NCBI GenBank assembly: GCA_902801485.1
Contig: CADCIP010000004.1
Location: 62,001-126,000 of the forward strand
Source of the DNA: an uncultured Bacteroidales bacterium
GTDB lineage: Bacteria > Bacteroidota > Bacteroidia > Bacteroidales > Bacteroidaceae
Length of the DNA stretch: 64,000 nt
Direction: 5' to 3'
Shown here in pieces: positions 31,012 to 40,811 of this stretch. How positions within the stretch are numbered: position 1 is the first letter of the stretch; every line of letters starts with the position of its first letter. A program made the position numbers and the translations under genes. The notes below the pieces were generated by a model, which saw only the letters and a list, made by a program, of their open reading frames with translations, made no database searches and was not told the DNA's origin.

Positions 31012-32232
31012 TTATTTACAAAGTTTGCATCCTTCACATTTGCTTAGTTCTCCCCTGAGACGTTTGTCCACCAGATAGTGTAGTCTGTCGCGCAGGGCCT
31101 CAAAGGGGATGGTTTCTATTACTTCTGTGATGAAAGCCGACTTCAGCAACAGCCTTGCTTCCTTCTCAGGAATACCACGCTGACGCATATAGAAGAGGGC
31201 TTCATCGTTCATCTGACCCACCGTACTGCCATGACTGCACTTTACATCGTCGGCATAGATTTCCAACATAGGCTGGGTGTACATACGGGCCGAGGAGGTA
31301 GCACAGAGATTAGCATTGGTCTCGTTGCTGATGGTTTTCTGAGCACCTTCACGTACCAGGATTCTTCCGGCAAAGGCACCTACTGAACTGTCGTCCAATA
31401 CATATTTGTAGAGTTCGCTGCTCTGGCAGCTACCCACCTGATGGTCTATCAGCGTATTATTATCTACATGCTGGGTCTTATCGGCTATCACACAACCATT
31501 CAGGATAACCTCGGAGCCTTCGCCTTTCAAACAGATGTCCATGCGGTTACGGGTATGCCCATTAAAGAGCGTAAAGCTGGTGTGATGTACATGACTGTCC
31601 CTCCCCTGCTGGACGAAAACACTGCTGTAACGGGTGCAAAGCAGATGGGTCTCTTCCACCTCGTACAGATTCAGATGACTGCCGTCACCGGCAAAGACTT
31701 CCACCACCTGATTAGAAAGGAAGTGCATCTGATCCACCGCTTTATCTGTTATGACGATATCAGCCTCAGCACATTGCTCAAGGATGATAAGGATGCGACG
31801 GTTTACCATCGTGTCCTGCTCACCGTTCAGCACGTTGCTTATCTGAATGGGGTGCTCCACTTTGGTATTGCGCGGTACATAGATGACCAAAGCATCCACA
31901 CTGAGCATGGTGTTCAGTGCCACCACAGCATCTTGCCTGTCAGCCAGCTTGTTATAGTATGGGGTAATATCTACGGGAGCCTCGCTGATACGATGGCAAT
32001 AAGGTAGATTCTTCACTTCCAGCGGAGTCAGTGCTATGCCGTAGTTGGGAGCAAAATCCTCCGCCACATCCGTATATTTGTAGCGTTCCACCTTCTTTGT
32101 AGGGAAACCAAGGGCCGAAAAAGTCTGCAAAGCCTCAGCACGAGGGGCGTTCATCACCTCGCAAGAGCGCTCGCAGATAAGTTTTCCTGCCTGAGCGTAG
32201 AAATCTGTATATTGTCTTGTGTCCTCTGCCAT
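31012..32232 (-). CDS. sufD: SufD, Fe-S cluster scaffold subunit
   Basis: Part of the SufBCD scaffold complex; a right-handed beta-helix protein in the cytoplasm. The 406 residues show the SufBD signature in the C-terminal half (ADDVKCSHGSTVGQMNDEALFYMRQRG), including the conserved histidine. The extreme C-terminus is CEGCKLCK, a small cysteine cluster seen in some Bacteroidetes SufD proteins. It starts 3 bp after the sufC stop, in the usual order. Confidence 0.95.
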   Translation of the reverse strand: MAEDTRQYTDFYAQAGKLICERSCEVMNAPRAEALQTFSALGFPTKKVERYKYTDVAEDFAPNYGIALTPLEVKNLPYCHRISEAPVDITPYYNKLADRQDAVVALNTMLSVDALVIYVPRNTKVEHPIQISNVLNGEQDTMVNRRILIILEQCAEADIVITDKAVDQMHFLSNQVVEVFAGDGSHLNLYEVEETHLLCTRYSSVFVQQGRDSHVHHTSFTLFNGHTRNRMDICLKGEGSEVILNGCVIADKTQHVDNNTLIDHQVGSCQSSELYKYVLDDSSVGAFAGRILVREGAQKTISNETNANLCATSSARMYTQPMLEIYADDVKCSHGSTVGQMNDEALFYMRQRGIPEKEARLLLKSAFITEVIETIPFEALRDRLHYLVDKRLRGELSKCEGCKLCK

Positions 32233-32235
32233 AGC

Positions 32236-32988
32236 TTACAGGCCTACTTCTTCCTTTATCCAGTCGAAACCGCGATTCTCTATCTCCAAAGCCAGTTCCG
32301 GACCGGCTGTCTTTACTATCATTCCACCGATAAGCACATGTATAATGTCGGGCTTCAGGTAATCCAGCAAACGCTGATAATGGGTAATCACCAAGGCGCT
32401 TGTCTGGGGCGTGCGAAGTTTATTGAACCCCTCGGCCACAATGCGCAAGGCATCCACATCCAAGCCGCTGTCCGTCTCATCCAGAATACTGAACGTAGGT
32501 TCCAACATAGCCATCTGGAAAATCTCGTTGCGCTTCTTTTCTCCGCCCGAGAAACCTTCGTTCACGCTTCTGCTGGTCAACCGGCTGTCCAACTCCACTA
32601 TCTTACGCTTCTCACGCATCAGCTTCAGGAAGTCGCCGGCACTTAAAGGTTCCTCACCCTTGTACTGACGCTTGGCATTCAGTGCTGCACGCATAAAGTT
32701 GACCATGCTTACACCGGGAATCTCCACAGGTTGCTGGAACGACAGGAAGATACCTTCGTGAGCACGTTCCTCGGGTGCCATCTTCAGCAGATCCTTGCCG
32801 TTGAAGATAATCTCGCCTTCTGTCACCTCATAGGCGGGATGTCCCACAATCACATTGCTCAGCGTACTTTTACCGGCACCGTTCAGTCCCATTATGGCAT
32901 GCACCTCACCGTCTTTTACGGTCAGGTTGATACCTTTCAGAATCTCCTTGCCATTTATTGTGGCATGTAAATTATTTATCTGTAGCAT
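32236..32988 (-). CDS. sufC: SufC, Fe-S assembly ATPase
   Basis: The ABC-type ATPase of the SufBCD complex; soluble, not a transporter. The 250 residues carry Walker A GLNGAGKST, the signature FSGGEKKRNE, and Walker B FSILDETDSGLD followed by the switch histidine in VITHYQ. The length is usual. It sits between sufB and sufD, with a repeat-filled gap of about 100 bp on the sufB side. Confidence 0.97.
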   Translation of the reverse strand: MLQINNLHATINGKEILKGINLTVKDGEVHAIMGLNGAGKSTLSNVIVGHPAYEVTEGEIIFNGKDLLKMAPEERAHEGIFLSFQQPVEIPGVSMVNFMRAALNAKRQYKGEEPLSAGDFLKLMREKRKIVELDSRLTSRSVNEGFSGGEKKRNEIFQMAMLEPTFSILDETDSGLDVDALRIVAEGFNKLRTPQTSALVITHYQRLLDYLKPDIIHVLIGGMIVKTAGPELALEIENRGFDWIKEEVGL

Positions 32989-33001
32989 AATTATCTCAAC
33001 T

Positions 33002-33091
33002 CAAGCCCCCTCCCCGCTCCCCCTTTGGGTGAGGGCCTTAATTATTTTACTCTCAATTTATCACTCCCCCTAGGGGGAGATGGAGGGGGCT
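33002..33091. repeat. GC-rich inverted repeat between sufB and sufC
   Basis: The outer arms AAGCCCCCTCC and GGAGGGGGCTT face each other across about 70 bp. The inner palindrome is CTCCCCCTAGGGGGAG. The element starts next to the sufB stop and ends close to sufC. Confidence 0.85.
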
Positions 33092-34543
33092 TTACCCTAC
33101 GCTTCCTTCCAGACTCACGCCTAACAGCTTCTGTGCTTCTACGGCGAACTCCATGGGCAGTTTGTTAATAACCTCTTTGGCATATCCGTTCACTATCAGG
33201 CTCACAGCCTCCTCGGTATTAATACCGCGCTGATTGCAGTAGAAAAGCTGGTCTTCCGATATCTTGCTGGTCGTAGCCTCATGCTCCACAACCGCCGTAT
33301 TGTTGTGTACGTCCATATAAGGAAAGGTATGAGCACCGCACTTGCTGCCCAACAACAACGAATCGCAACTGCTGTAGTTGCGGGCATTGTCGGCCGTCTT
33401 AGCCACCTTTACCAAACCGCGGTAGGCATTCTGACTCTTTCCGGCGCTGATACCCTTGCTGATAATGGTGCTCTTGGTGTTCTTACCGATATGAATCATC
33501 TTGGTACCCGTATCAGCCTGCTGATAGTTGTTGGTCACAGCCACGCTGTAGAACTCGGCCTGCGAGCCTTCACCGCTCAACACACAGCTAGGGTATTTCC
33601 AGGTGATGGCGCTACCCGTCTCCACCTGTGTCCAGGAGAGCCTGCTGTTCCTGCCTCTCAGATGACCGCGCTTCGTTACCAGATTCAGCACGCCGCCCTT
33701 ACCCTCAGCATCGCCAGGATACCAGTTCTGGACAGTACTGTACTTCACCTCGGCATTCTCCTTCACCACAATCTCCACAATGGCGGCATGTAACTGGTTC
33801 TCGTCGCGCATCGGAGCCGTACAGCCTTCCAGATAACTCACGTATGCATCATCGTCGCAAACGATAAGGGTGCGTTCAAACTGACCCGTTCCTCTGGCAT
33901 TGATGCGGAAGTAGGTACTCAACTCCATTGGACAGCGTACACCCTTGGGGATATACACGAAGGAGCCGTCAGAGAATACTGCCGAATTAAGGGCTGCAAA
34001 GAAATTGTCCCTGTACGGCACCACGCTGCCCAAGTATTCACGCACCAGCTCGGGATGTTCCTTCACCGCCTCGCTGATGGAACAGAAGATAATACCCTTC
34101 TCTTTCAGTTTCTCGCGGAAAGTGGTCTTCACACTCACCGAATCCATCACAGCATCCACAGCTGTGCCACTCAGTGCCAGACGTTCTTCCAGAGGAATAC
34201 CCAGCTTGTCAAAGGTCTTCATCAGTTCAGGGTCAATTTCTCCGGAGTTCCCGGAATTTCCGGAATTTCCGGCCGTGGGATTGGCATAGTAGCTGATATC
34301 CTGATAATCTATCTCGGGCATCTTCAGGTGTCCCCAAGTGGGAGCCTCCAGCGTTTGCCAGTAGCGGAACGCCTTCAGACGGAACTCCAGCAGCCAGTCG
34401 GGTTCGCCCTTTTTCTGTGAAATAAGACGCACCACATCCTCCGAGAGTCCTTTATCTATCACCTCGGTCTGCACATCGGTAGTGAAGCCGTACTGGTACT
34501 TCTTCTCCGCTACCTCTCGCACAAACTCATTCTTTTCTTCCAT
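33092..34543 (-). CDS. sufB: SufB, Fe-S cluster scaffold subunit
   Basis: The core scaffold of SufBCD on which clusters form. The 483 residues contain the conserved [34 protein letters not shown] and the SufBD region with [13 protein letters not shown] and HEATTSKI. Near residues 91-101 the sequence NSGNSGNSG, coded by three copies of a 9-bp GGAATTTCC-type repeat (34241-34273), replaces a linker that is normally not repetitive. It is first in the suf operon; a TAATTTTG box lies just upstream. Confidence 0.96.
   Translation of the reverse strand: MEEKNEFVREVAEKKYQYGFTTDVQTEVIDKGLSEDVVRLISQKKGEPDWLLEFRLKAFRYWQTLEAPTWGHLKMPEIDYQDISYYANPTAGNSGNSGNSGEIDPELMKTFDKLGIPLEERLALSGTAVDAVMDSVSVKTTFREKLKEKGIIFCSISEAVKEHPELVREYLGSVVPYRDNFFAALNSAVFSDGSFVYIPKGVRCPMELSTYFRINARGTGQFERTLIVCDDDAYVSYLEGCTAPMRDENQLHAAIVEIVVKENAEVKYSTVQNWYPGDAEGKGGVLNLVTKRGHLRGRNSRLSWTQVETGSAITWKYPSCVLSGEGSQAEFYSVAVTNNYQQADTGTKMIHIGKNTKSTIISKGISAGKSQNAYRGLVKVAKTADNARNYSSCDSLLLGSKCGAHTFPYMDVHNNTAVVEHEATTSKISEDQLFYCNQRGINTEEAVSLIVNGYAKEVINKLPMEFAVEAQKLLGVSLEGSVG
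34241..34273. repeat. 9-bp tandem repeat inside sufB
   Basis: Three units of the type CCGGAATTT (the first CCGGAGTTC) encode the [10 protein letters not shown] linker. Confidence 0.75.
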
Positions 34544-34563
34544 TCATATTTCTATTTGGGCGA

Positions 34564-34571
34564 CAAAATTA
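34564..34571 (-). promoter_or_regulatory. Probable suf operon -7 box
   Basis: TAATTTTG on the minus strand, 21 bp before the sufB start; it fits TAnnTTTG. No convincing -33 box. Confidence 0.45.
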
Positions 34572-34678
34572 CGATTTTTATTTGGTTTATCTTTGATAAA
34601 CAACATTTTTTTCTGTTTACATAATAAAAAAACACTCATAACAAACGCACAAACATTTGTTTTTTTGCCTCTCTATCC

Positions 34679-34709
34679 TTTGGTATTTGATAAAATAGTA
34701 TTATCTTTG
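34679..34709 (+). promoter_or_regulatory. Promoter of the L-galactose/fucose-type sugar operon
   Basis: TTTG at 34679-34682, 19 bp, TATCTTTG at 34702-34709: a perfect consensus match. The first start codon is 36 bp downstream. I found no clear operator for a sugar regulator. Confidence 0.85.
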
Positions 34710-34745
34710 CGGTGTTATAAACAAAAAAACGACAACTTTAAACTA

Positions 34746-35693
34746 ATGGAATACCGAAAACTTGGAAAAACCGGCTTGCAGGTTTCTGCGCTGAGCTTTG
34801 GTGCCTCGTCGCTGGGCGGGGTCTTTCACACGATAGACGAAGGACGGGCCGTTGAAACCGTCGGCGTAGCCCTCGAAGGGGGCATGAACCTGATTGATGT
34901 CTCACCTTACTACGGCCATTATAAAGCCGAGACGGTGCTGGGAAAAGCCCTGCGCCAACTGCCTCGCGACAAATATATTCTCTCTACCAAAGTGGGACGC
35001 TATGGCAAGGACGGCGTGAACACATGGGACTACAGCGGCAAACGGGCGCAGGAAAGCGTTTATGAAAGTATGGACCGACTGGGCGTGGAGCACATCGACC
35101 TGATTCATGTTCACGACATTGAGTTTCAGGCTTCACTCCCCGGTGGTTTGCAGAAGGTCGTGGATGAGACACTGCCGGCACTCGTTGAACTAAAGCAGAA
35201 GGGCATCGTGAGCCACGTAGGCATCACCGACCTGCAAATTCCCAACCTGCGCTGGGTCATCGACCACAGCCCCGAAGGTACCGTTGAGACCGTACTGAAC
35301 TTCTGTCATTACTGCCTGAACGATGATGCATTGGCTGATAATCTGGATTACTTCGAGAGTCACGGCATAGGTCTTATCAATGCCTCACCGCTCAGCATGG
35401 GCTTACTCTCCATGCGTGGTGTACCCGACTGGCATCCGGCTCCCAAGCCATTGGTAGAGGCCTGCCATCGTGCAGCAGAACATTGTGCCGCCAAGGGCTA
35501 TCCCATCGAGAAGTTGGCCATGCAGTTCTCTGTGAGCAATCCCCGCGTTCCTTCCACCCTATTTTCTTCTGCTAATCCCGACAATGTGCGCCGTAACCTG
35601 CAATACATCAGCGAGCCCATCGACTGGCAGTTAGTCCGTGAGGTGCAAGAAATCATTGGTGACCAAAAGCGCGTAACATGGAAAAACTCTTAA
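34746..35693 (+). CDS. Aldo/keto reductase, probable L-galactose (or L-fucose) 1-dehydrogenase
   Basis: Likely oxidises an aldose at C1 to its lactone with NAD(P). The 315 residues begin MEYRKLGKTGLQVSALSFG. The catalytic tetrad is visible: Asp in DVSPYYG, Tyr in the same segment, Lys in STKVGRYG, His in LIHVHD. An in-frame extension to 34482 exists but crosses the promoter and does not look like protein. The lactonase follows 9 bp later. The gene order is that of the L-galactose pathway of Bacteroides vulgatus, so L-galactose is the best guess; L-fucose has the same configuration and may also be used. Confidence 0.85.
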   Translation: MEYRKLGKTGLQVSALSFGASSLGGVFHTIDEGRAVETVGVALEGGMNLIDVSPYYGHYKAETVLGKALRQLPRDKYILSTKVGRYGKDGVNTWDYSGKRAQESVYESMDRLGVEHIDLIHVHDIEFQASLPGGLQKVVDETLPALVELKQKGIVSHVGITDLQIPNLRWVIDHSPEGTVETVLNFCHYCLNDDALADNLDYFESHGIGLINASPLSMGLLSMRGVPDWHPAPKPLVEACHRAAEHCAAKGYPIEKLAMQFSVSNPRVPSTLFSSANPDNVRRNLQYISEPIDWQLVREVQEIIGDQKRVTWKNS

Positions 35694-35702
35694 CAATTCA
35701 CA

Positions 35703-36593
35703 ATGATGATTATTGATGCGCATAGCCATCTGTGGTTGAAACAGGATGCTGTAGTGGATGGATTCCCCATCCGCACACTCCAACCGAATGGCAGCCGGTC
35801 GGAATTCTTCGGCGAGGAGCGCCAGATGCTGCCACCCTTTATGATTGACGGCAAGAATACCGCCGAGGTGTTCCTCTCTAATATGGATTACGCCCAGGTG
35901 GGTGCTGCCGTTGTGGTGCAGGAAGTTATCGACGGCAACCAGAATGCCTATCTCACCGAGGTGCAGGCTAAGTACCCCGACCGCTTCTTCTGCATGGGTA
36001 TGGCCTGGACGCTGGAGGAAGCTAAGACGGTACAGGCTGCAGGATTGAAAGGCATTGCCTTCCCAGGGCATCGCATGAAGGAATCGCTGCACACACTTAT
36101 GCCCGTCTTCAAATTCATGGAGGAGCAGGACATGGTGCTATCGATGTGCTTAGGCGAAGACCCTCGTCAGATAGCAGAAATGGCTGAAGTAATCCAGGAA
36201 TGCCCCAAGTTGAAGGTTGCTATCGGACACTTCGGAATGGTTACCACACCGGCTTTCGAAAGTCAGGTAAAACTGGCATTAGAGGGTCCGAACGTGATGA
36301 TTGAATCAGGTGGCATCACCTGGCTCTATAACAGCGAGTTCTACCCCTACCCTTCTGCCGTGCGCAGCATTCGTCAGGCTGCCGACTGGGTCGGCATAGA
36401 CCGCCTGATGTGGGGTTCCGACTATCCCCGCACCATCACAGCCATCACCTATCGCATGAGCTACGACTTTATCATCAAGTCTTCCGAATTAACCGAGGAA
36501 GAAAAGAGTCTCTTCTTAGGCCAAAACGCCCGGCATTTCTATGGTTTCAAAAACTTGCCGGAATTACCTTATATAAAGAATATGAGTGAATAA
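35703..36593 (+). CDS. Amidohydrolase-family sugar lactonase
   Basis: A probable L-galactono- or L-fucono-lactonase opening the lactone made by the preceding dehydrogenase. The 296 residues form a metal-dependent TIM-barrel hydrolase (amidohydrolase 2 type). The N-terminal metal motif is IIDAHSHLW, with HFGMV in the middle and the late aspartate in MWGSDYPRT. Two adjacent ATGs make the exact start uncertain by one codon. It stands 9 bp after the dehydrogenase and 12 bp before the isomerase gene. The substrate is inferred from context. Confidence 0.83.
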   Translation: MMIIDAHSHLWLKQDAVVDGFPIRTLQPNGSRSEFFGEERQMLPPFMIDGKNTAEVFLSNMDYAQVGAAVVVQEVIDGNQNAYLTEVQAKYPDRFFCMGMAWTLEEAKTVQAAGLKGIAFPGHRMKESLHTLMPVFKFMEEQDMVLSMCLGEDPRQIAEMAEVIQECPKLKVAIGHFGMVTTPAFESQVKLALEGPNVMIESGGITWLYNSEFYPYPSAVRSIRQAADWVGIDRLMWGSDYPRTITAITYRMSYDFIIKSSELTEEEKSLFLGQNARHFYGFKNLPELPYIKNMSE

Positions 36594-36605
36594 AACTACA
36601 ATATC

Positions 36606-38423
36606 ATGAAATATCCCAAAATCGGTATTCGTCCGACTATCGACGGTCGCCAGGGTGGCGTCCGTGAGAGTCTCGAAGAGAAAACAATGGCACTGGCTAA
36701 GGCTGTTGCCGAGTTGATAACCAAGAACCTGCGCAACGGCGACGGTTCGCCCGTGGAGTGTGTGATTGCAGATACCACCATCGGTCGTGTTGCCGAGAGT
36801 GCTGCCTGCGCCGAAAAATTCGAGCGTGAGGGTGTGGGCGCTACCATCACCGTCACCTCGTGCTGGTGCTACGGTTCCGAGACAATGGACATGAACCCGC
36901 ATTACCCCAAAGCTGTTTGGGGCTTCAACGGCACAGAGCGTCCGGGTGCTGTCTATCTGGCTGCCGTACTTGCCGCACATGCCCAGAAGGGTCTGCCTGC
37001 CTTCGGTATCTACGGGCACGATGTGCAGGACCTCGACGATAATACCATTCCTTCCGATGTGGCAGAGAAAATTCTGCGTTTTGCCCGTGCTGCACAGGCG
37101 GTGGCTACCATGAAGGGCAAGAGCTACCTGTCATTGGGGAACACCTGTATGGGTATTGCCGGATCCATCGTGGATGCCGACTTCCTGCAGCATTATCTGG
37201 GAATGCGTACAGAATATGTTTCGCTGGTGGAGATTCTGCGCCGTGTCGATTTCAATATCTTCGACCCCGAGGAGTTTAAGAAGGCGATGGCTTGGGTCGA
37301 GAAATACTGCAAGCCGCAGGAAGGACACGACTACAACGAGGACCGTCCTCTCTTCCCCGGCACGCCCATGACTACCTTCAACGGTAAGGGCAAAGGCAAG
37401 AACCGCGAGGAGAAGGATGCCGACTGGGAGTTTACCGTCAAGACCATGATGATTATACGCGACCTGATGCACGGCAATCCGCGCTTGCTGGAGATGGGTT
37501 ACAAAGAGGAGGCCCTCGGTCATAATGCCCTCTTTGGCGGTGTGCAGGGTCAGCGCCAGTGGACCGATTACAAACCTAACTTCGACTTCCCTGAGTCGAT
37601 GCTCTGCACCAGCTTCGACTGGAACGGCATCCGCGAGGCTGATGTCTTGGCTACGGAGAACGACTTCCTCAACGGCCTGTCGATGCTCTTCGGTCACCTG
37701 CTCACCAACCGTGGCGTGATGTTCTCGGATATCCGTACCTACTGGAGCCCCGAAGCTGTGGAACGTGTGGCAGGCAAGAAACCTGAGGGGCAGGCCGCAG
37801 GCGGTTTCATACATCTTATTAATAGCGGTGCCACTACCCTCGATGCTACGGGTGCTATGACGGCAGCAGACGGAAAGCCCACATTGAAGGAACCTTGGAA
37901 TATCACCGATGCCGATGTGGAAGCATGTCTTAAGGCCACCAGCTGGATGCCTGCCGACCGCGATTATTTCCGTGGCGGCGGTTACAGCTCGCACTTCGTC
38001 ACCAAGGGCGGAATGCCCATGACCATGATGCGCGTAAATCGCGTAGCAAGCCTTGGCCCCGTACTGCAATTAGCTGAAGGGTGGACGGTGGAACTCGACC
38101 CGAAGACCCACGACATACTGGATAAGCGCACCGACCCCACTTGGCCCACCACGTGGTTTGTTCCTCGCCTCGACCCTTCGAAGGACTGCTTCAAGGATGT
38201 CTATAGCGTCATGAACTGCTGGGGAGCCAATCACGGCGCCATCGCTTACGGACATATCGGTGCCGACCTGATTACCCTCTGCAGCATCCTCCGCATCCCC
38301 GTATGTATGCATAATGTACCAGATGCCAATATCTTCCGTCCCGCCGCATGGAATGCCTTCGGCATGGACAAGGAAGGTGCCGACTATCGTGCCTGCCAGA
38401 ATTTCGGACCAATCTATAAGTGA
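36606..38423 (+). CDS. fucI: L-fucose isomerase
   Basis: Converts L-fucose to L-fuculose (also D-arabinose to D-ribulose) using Mn. The 605 residues match the family length and begin [23 protein letters not shown]. The conserved metal region lies in [15 protein letters not shown] and the C-terminal [19 protein letters not shown]. No fuculokinase or fuculose-phosphate aldolase gene is in the window, so its product must be handled elsewhere, or the enzyme acts on another 6-carbon L-sugar of the same pathway. Confidence 0.93.
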   Translation: MKYPKIGIRPTIDGRQGGVRESLEEKTMALAKAVAELITKNLRNGDGSPVECVIADTTIGRVAESAACAEKFEREGVGATITVTSCWCYGSETMDMNPHYPKAVWGFNGTERPGAVYLAAVLAAHAQKGLPAFGIYGHDVQDLDDNTIPSDVAEKILRFARAAQAVATMKGKSYLSLGNTCMGIAGSIVDADFLQHYLGMRTEYVSLVEILRRVDFNIFDPEEFKKAMAWVEKYCKPQEGHDYNEDRPLFPGTPMTTFNGKGKGKNREEKDADWEFTVKTMMIIRDLMHGNPRLLEMGYKEEALGHNALFGGVQGQRQWTDYKPNFDFPESMLCTSFDWNGIREADVLATENDFLNGLSMLFGHLLTNRGVMFSDIRTYWSPEAVERVAGKKPEGQAAGGFIHLINSGATTLDATGAMTAADGKPTLKEPWNITDADVEACLKATSWMPADRDYFRGGGYSSHFVTKGGMPMTMMRVNRVASLGPVLQLAEGWTVELDPKTHDILDKRTDPTWPTTWFVPRLDPSKDCFKDVYSVMNCWGANHGAIAYGHIGADLITLCSILRIPVCMHNVPDANIFRPAAWNAFGMDKEGADYRACQNFGPIYK

Positions 38424-38437
38424 TGTTCAACGAAAAC

Positions 38438-38476
38438 AGCCTCACCCCTAATCCCTAATCCCTAATTCCTAATCCA
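38438..38476. repeat. AGCCTCACCCCTAATCCC repeat between fucI and fucP
   Basis: AGCCTCACCCC followed by four CTAATCC-type units. It combines the arm of the GC-rich family with the TAATCCC family seen at 42225-42389. Confidence 0.75.
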
Positions 38477-38483
38477 ATTTTCA

Positions 38484-39776
38484 ATGAATAAATCCACTCT
38501 TGTTGAGAAGAAATACCTCTTCACTTTTATCCTCATCACCTCGCTCTTTGCGCTGTGGGGCTTTGCCAACGACCTGACAAATCCCATGGTAGCAGCTTTC
38601 CAGACGGTGATGGAGTTATCTGCCGCCAAAGCCTCTATGGTGCAGTTTGCTTTTTACGGCGGTTACGCCACCATGGCTGTGCCTGCTGCGCTGTTCATTC
38701 GCAAGCATACCTATAAACACGGCGTGCTGCTGGGATTGGCACTCTATGCCATTGGTGCCTTCTTGTTTATCCCTGCGGCCCAGTACCAGCAGTTCTCGTT
38801 TTTCTGCGTCTCGCTGTATATCCTGACGTTCGGTCTGGCCTTCCTGGAGACAACGGCCAATCCGTTCATTCTCTCACTGGGCGAAAAGGAAACCTCCACA
38901 CGCCGGTTGAATCTGGCACAGGCCTTCAACCCCGTAGGTTCCCTGTCGGGAATGGCTGTAGCATCGTTCATCGTATTGCCGCAACTGCTTTCCGACAAGC
39001 GCGATGCTGCCGGACAGATTATCTTCGGTTCGCTCTCCGAGGCCGAAAAGGCAGACATCCGTCTGCACGACCTTGCTGTCATCCGCGATCCCTACGTAGC
39101 CATCGGATTAGTTGTGGTGGTGATGCTTATCATCATTGCCCTGACAAAGATGCCGCGTTTGGCTGGCGAAGGACAGAAGTTGCACCCCAAGCATACGCTC
39201 AACCGCCTTTGGCACAACACCATCTATCGCGAGGGCGTATTGGCCCAGGTCTTCTATGTAGCCGCACAGATTATGTGCTGGACCTTCATCATCCAGTATG
39301 CCGACCGTCTGGGTATCAACAAGGCTACAGCGCAGGTTTTTAATATTGTGGCTATGTCGCTGAACCTCAGCGGTCGTTTCATCGGCACCTTTATCATGCG
39401 CTACGTCAATACCCGCCGTCTGCTGATGATCTTCGGTATCTGTGCTTCTGTCTGTACCCTCGGAGCCATCTGTATCGACGGACGGTTTGGCCTCTACTCA
39501 TTGGTATGTATCAGCCTCTTCATGTCCATCATGTTCCCCACTATCTATGGTGTAGCACTCGAGAATGTCGATGCCGAGGACACCTCTCTCGGTGCCGCCT
39601 TCCTCGTGATGGCCATCGTTGGCGGTGCGCTGATGCCTCCGCTGCAGGGCATGATTATCGACTTAGGCAGCGTGGCCGGTTGGCCTGCCGTGAACGTTTC
39701 GTTCTGTCTGCCCCTGATTTGCTTCATTTTCGTAGCCCTTTACGGCTACCGTACACATAAGGCTTTAATAAAATAA
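38484..39776 (+). CDS. fucP: FucP-type MFS sugar:proton symporter
   Basis: A major-facilitator permease for L-fucose or a related L-sugar in the inner membrane. The 430 residues form about 12 membrane segments. The family features FALWGFANDLTNPMV in the first segment and ETTANPFILSLG in the fourth are present. It sits between the isomerase and the galactonate dehydrogenase, 4 bp from the latter. In this operon the natural substrate may be L-galactose as well as L-fucose. Confidence 0.9.
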   Translation: MNKSTLVEKKYLFTFILITSLFALWGFANDLTNPMVAAFQTVMELSAAKASMVQFAFYGGYATMAVPAALFIRKHTYKHGVLLGLALYAIGAFLFIPAAQYQQFSFFCVSLYILTFGLAFLETTANPFILSLGEKETSTRRLNLAQAFNPVGSLSGMAVASFIVLPQLLSDKRDAAGQIIFGSLSEAEKADIRLHDLAVIRDPYVAIGLVVVVMLIIIALTKMPRLAGEGQKLHPKHTLNRLWHNTIYREGVLAQVFYVAAQIMCWTFIIQYADRLGINKATAQVFNIVAMSLNLSGRFIGTFIMRYVNTRRLLMIFGICASVCTLGAICIDGRFGLYSLVCISLFMSIMFPTIYGVALENVDAEDTSLGAAFLVMAIVGGALMPPLQGMIIDLGSVAGWPAVNVSFCLPLICFIFVALYGYRTHKALIK

Positions 39777-39779
39777 CAC

Positions 39780-40799
39780 ATGAAAGCATTACAGATTTCT
39801 GATACTCATTTGCTGGAAGTCATCGGACTTCCAACGCCACAGCCCGCTGCCGGCGAGGTGCTGTTGCGCATTAGTTACGTCGGCTTTTGCGGTTCCGACC
39901 TCAACACCTTCCGCGGTCGTAACGCTATGGCCCTGAAGCCCGTCATTCCCGGGCACGAAATCAGCGCCATTATAGAAAAGGTAGGCGAAGGCGTTCCTGC
40001 CGGTTTTCAGACGGGCCAGTTGGTTACCGTCGATCCCTACACAGCCTGTGGCAACTGTCCGAGTTGCCGCCGCCGTCGTTTCAACGCCTGCCAGCACAAC
40101 GAGACCCTTGGTGTACAGCGTCACGGAGCTATGCGCGAGTTCATCTGCGTTCCTTGGCAGAAGGTGATTCCTGCCGAGGGTCTTGCTCCGCAGGACATTG
40201 CACTCATCGAGCCCATGAGTGTGGGCTTCCATGCCGTAGATCGCGGTCAGGTGACAGACAGCGATACCGTCCTGGTTATTGGCTGCGGCATGATTGGTGT
40301 GGGTGCCATTGTACGCGCCAGCCTGCGTGGTGCTACCGTCATTGCAATGGATTTGGATGACGAGAAGCTGGCCCTTGCCCGCGAGCTGGGTGCCTCTGCT
40401 ACCGTCAACAGCGGAACGGATGATGTTCACGCCCGCTTGCAGGAACTGACGGACGGTGCCGGTCCCGATGTGGTCATCGAGGCTGTAGGTGCGGCTCCTA
40501 CCTATAACTGCGCTATCAACGAGGTTGCCTTCACGGGTCGGGTTGTCTGCATTGGCTACGCCCCAGGCGATGTCACACTGCCCACACGATTCTTTGTGCA
40601 GAAGGAACTCGATATCCGTGGCTCCCGCAATGCCCTGCCCGATGACTTCCGCGCTGTCATCCGCTACCTGCGTCGTGGCCAGTGCCCCACAGCACGTCTT
40701 ATCTCGGGCATCGTTAAACCCGAGGAAGCAGCTCAGGCTATGACCAATTGGGATGCTGCTCCAGGTAAAGTCTTCAGAATACTTGTTAACTTCTCATAA
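39780..40799 (+). CDS. Zinc-dependent dehydrogenase, probable L-galactonate 5-dehydrogenase
   Basis: A medium-chain Zn alcohol dehydrogenase of 339 residues. Features are the catalytic zinc GFCGSD and GHE, the structural zinc cysteines in TACGNCPSCRRRRFNAC and the Rossmann motif GCGMIGVGAIV. Followed by tagaturonate reductase, it matches the role of E. coli LgoD/YjjN, which oxidises L-galactonate to D-tagaturonate. L-threonine and sorbitol dehydrogenases are relatives, so the substrate rests on the neighbours. It lies 12 bp before uxaB. Confidence 0.82.
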   Translation: MKALQISDTHLLEVIGLPTPQPAAGEVLLRISYVGFCGSDLNTFRGRNAMALKPVIPGHEISAIIEKVGEGVPAGFQTGQLVTVDPYTACGNCPSCRRRRFNACQHNETLGVQRHGAMREFICVPWQKVIPAEGLAPQDIALIEPMSVGFHAVDRGQVTDSDTVLVIGCGMIGVGAIVRASLRGATVIAMDLDDEKLALARELGASATVNSGTDDVHARLQELTDGAGPDVVIEAVGAAPTYNCAINEVAFTGRVVCIGYAPGDVTLPTRFFVQKELDIRGSRNALPDDFRAVIRYLRRGQCPTARLISGIVKPEEAAQAMTNWDAAPGKVFRILVNFS

Positions 40800-40811
40800 A
40801 ACCAGCAGAAC

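Noticed and set aside
34482..34745. N-terminal extension of the aldose dehydrogenase frame
   Set aside because: The extension crosses a perfect promoter and the suf upstream region and reads as unlikely protein; the family start is the ATG at 34746.
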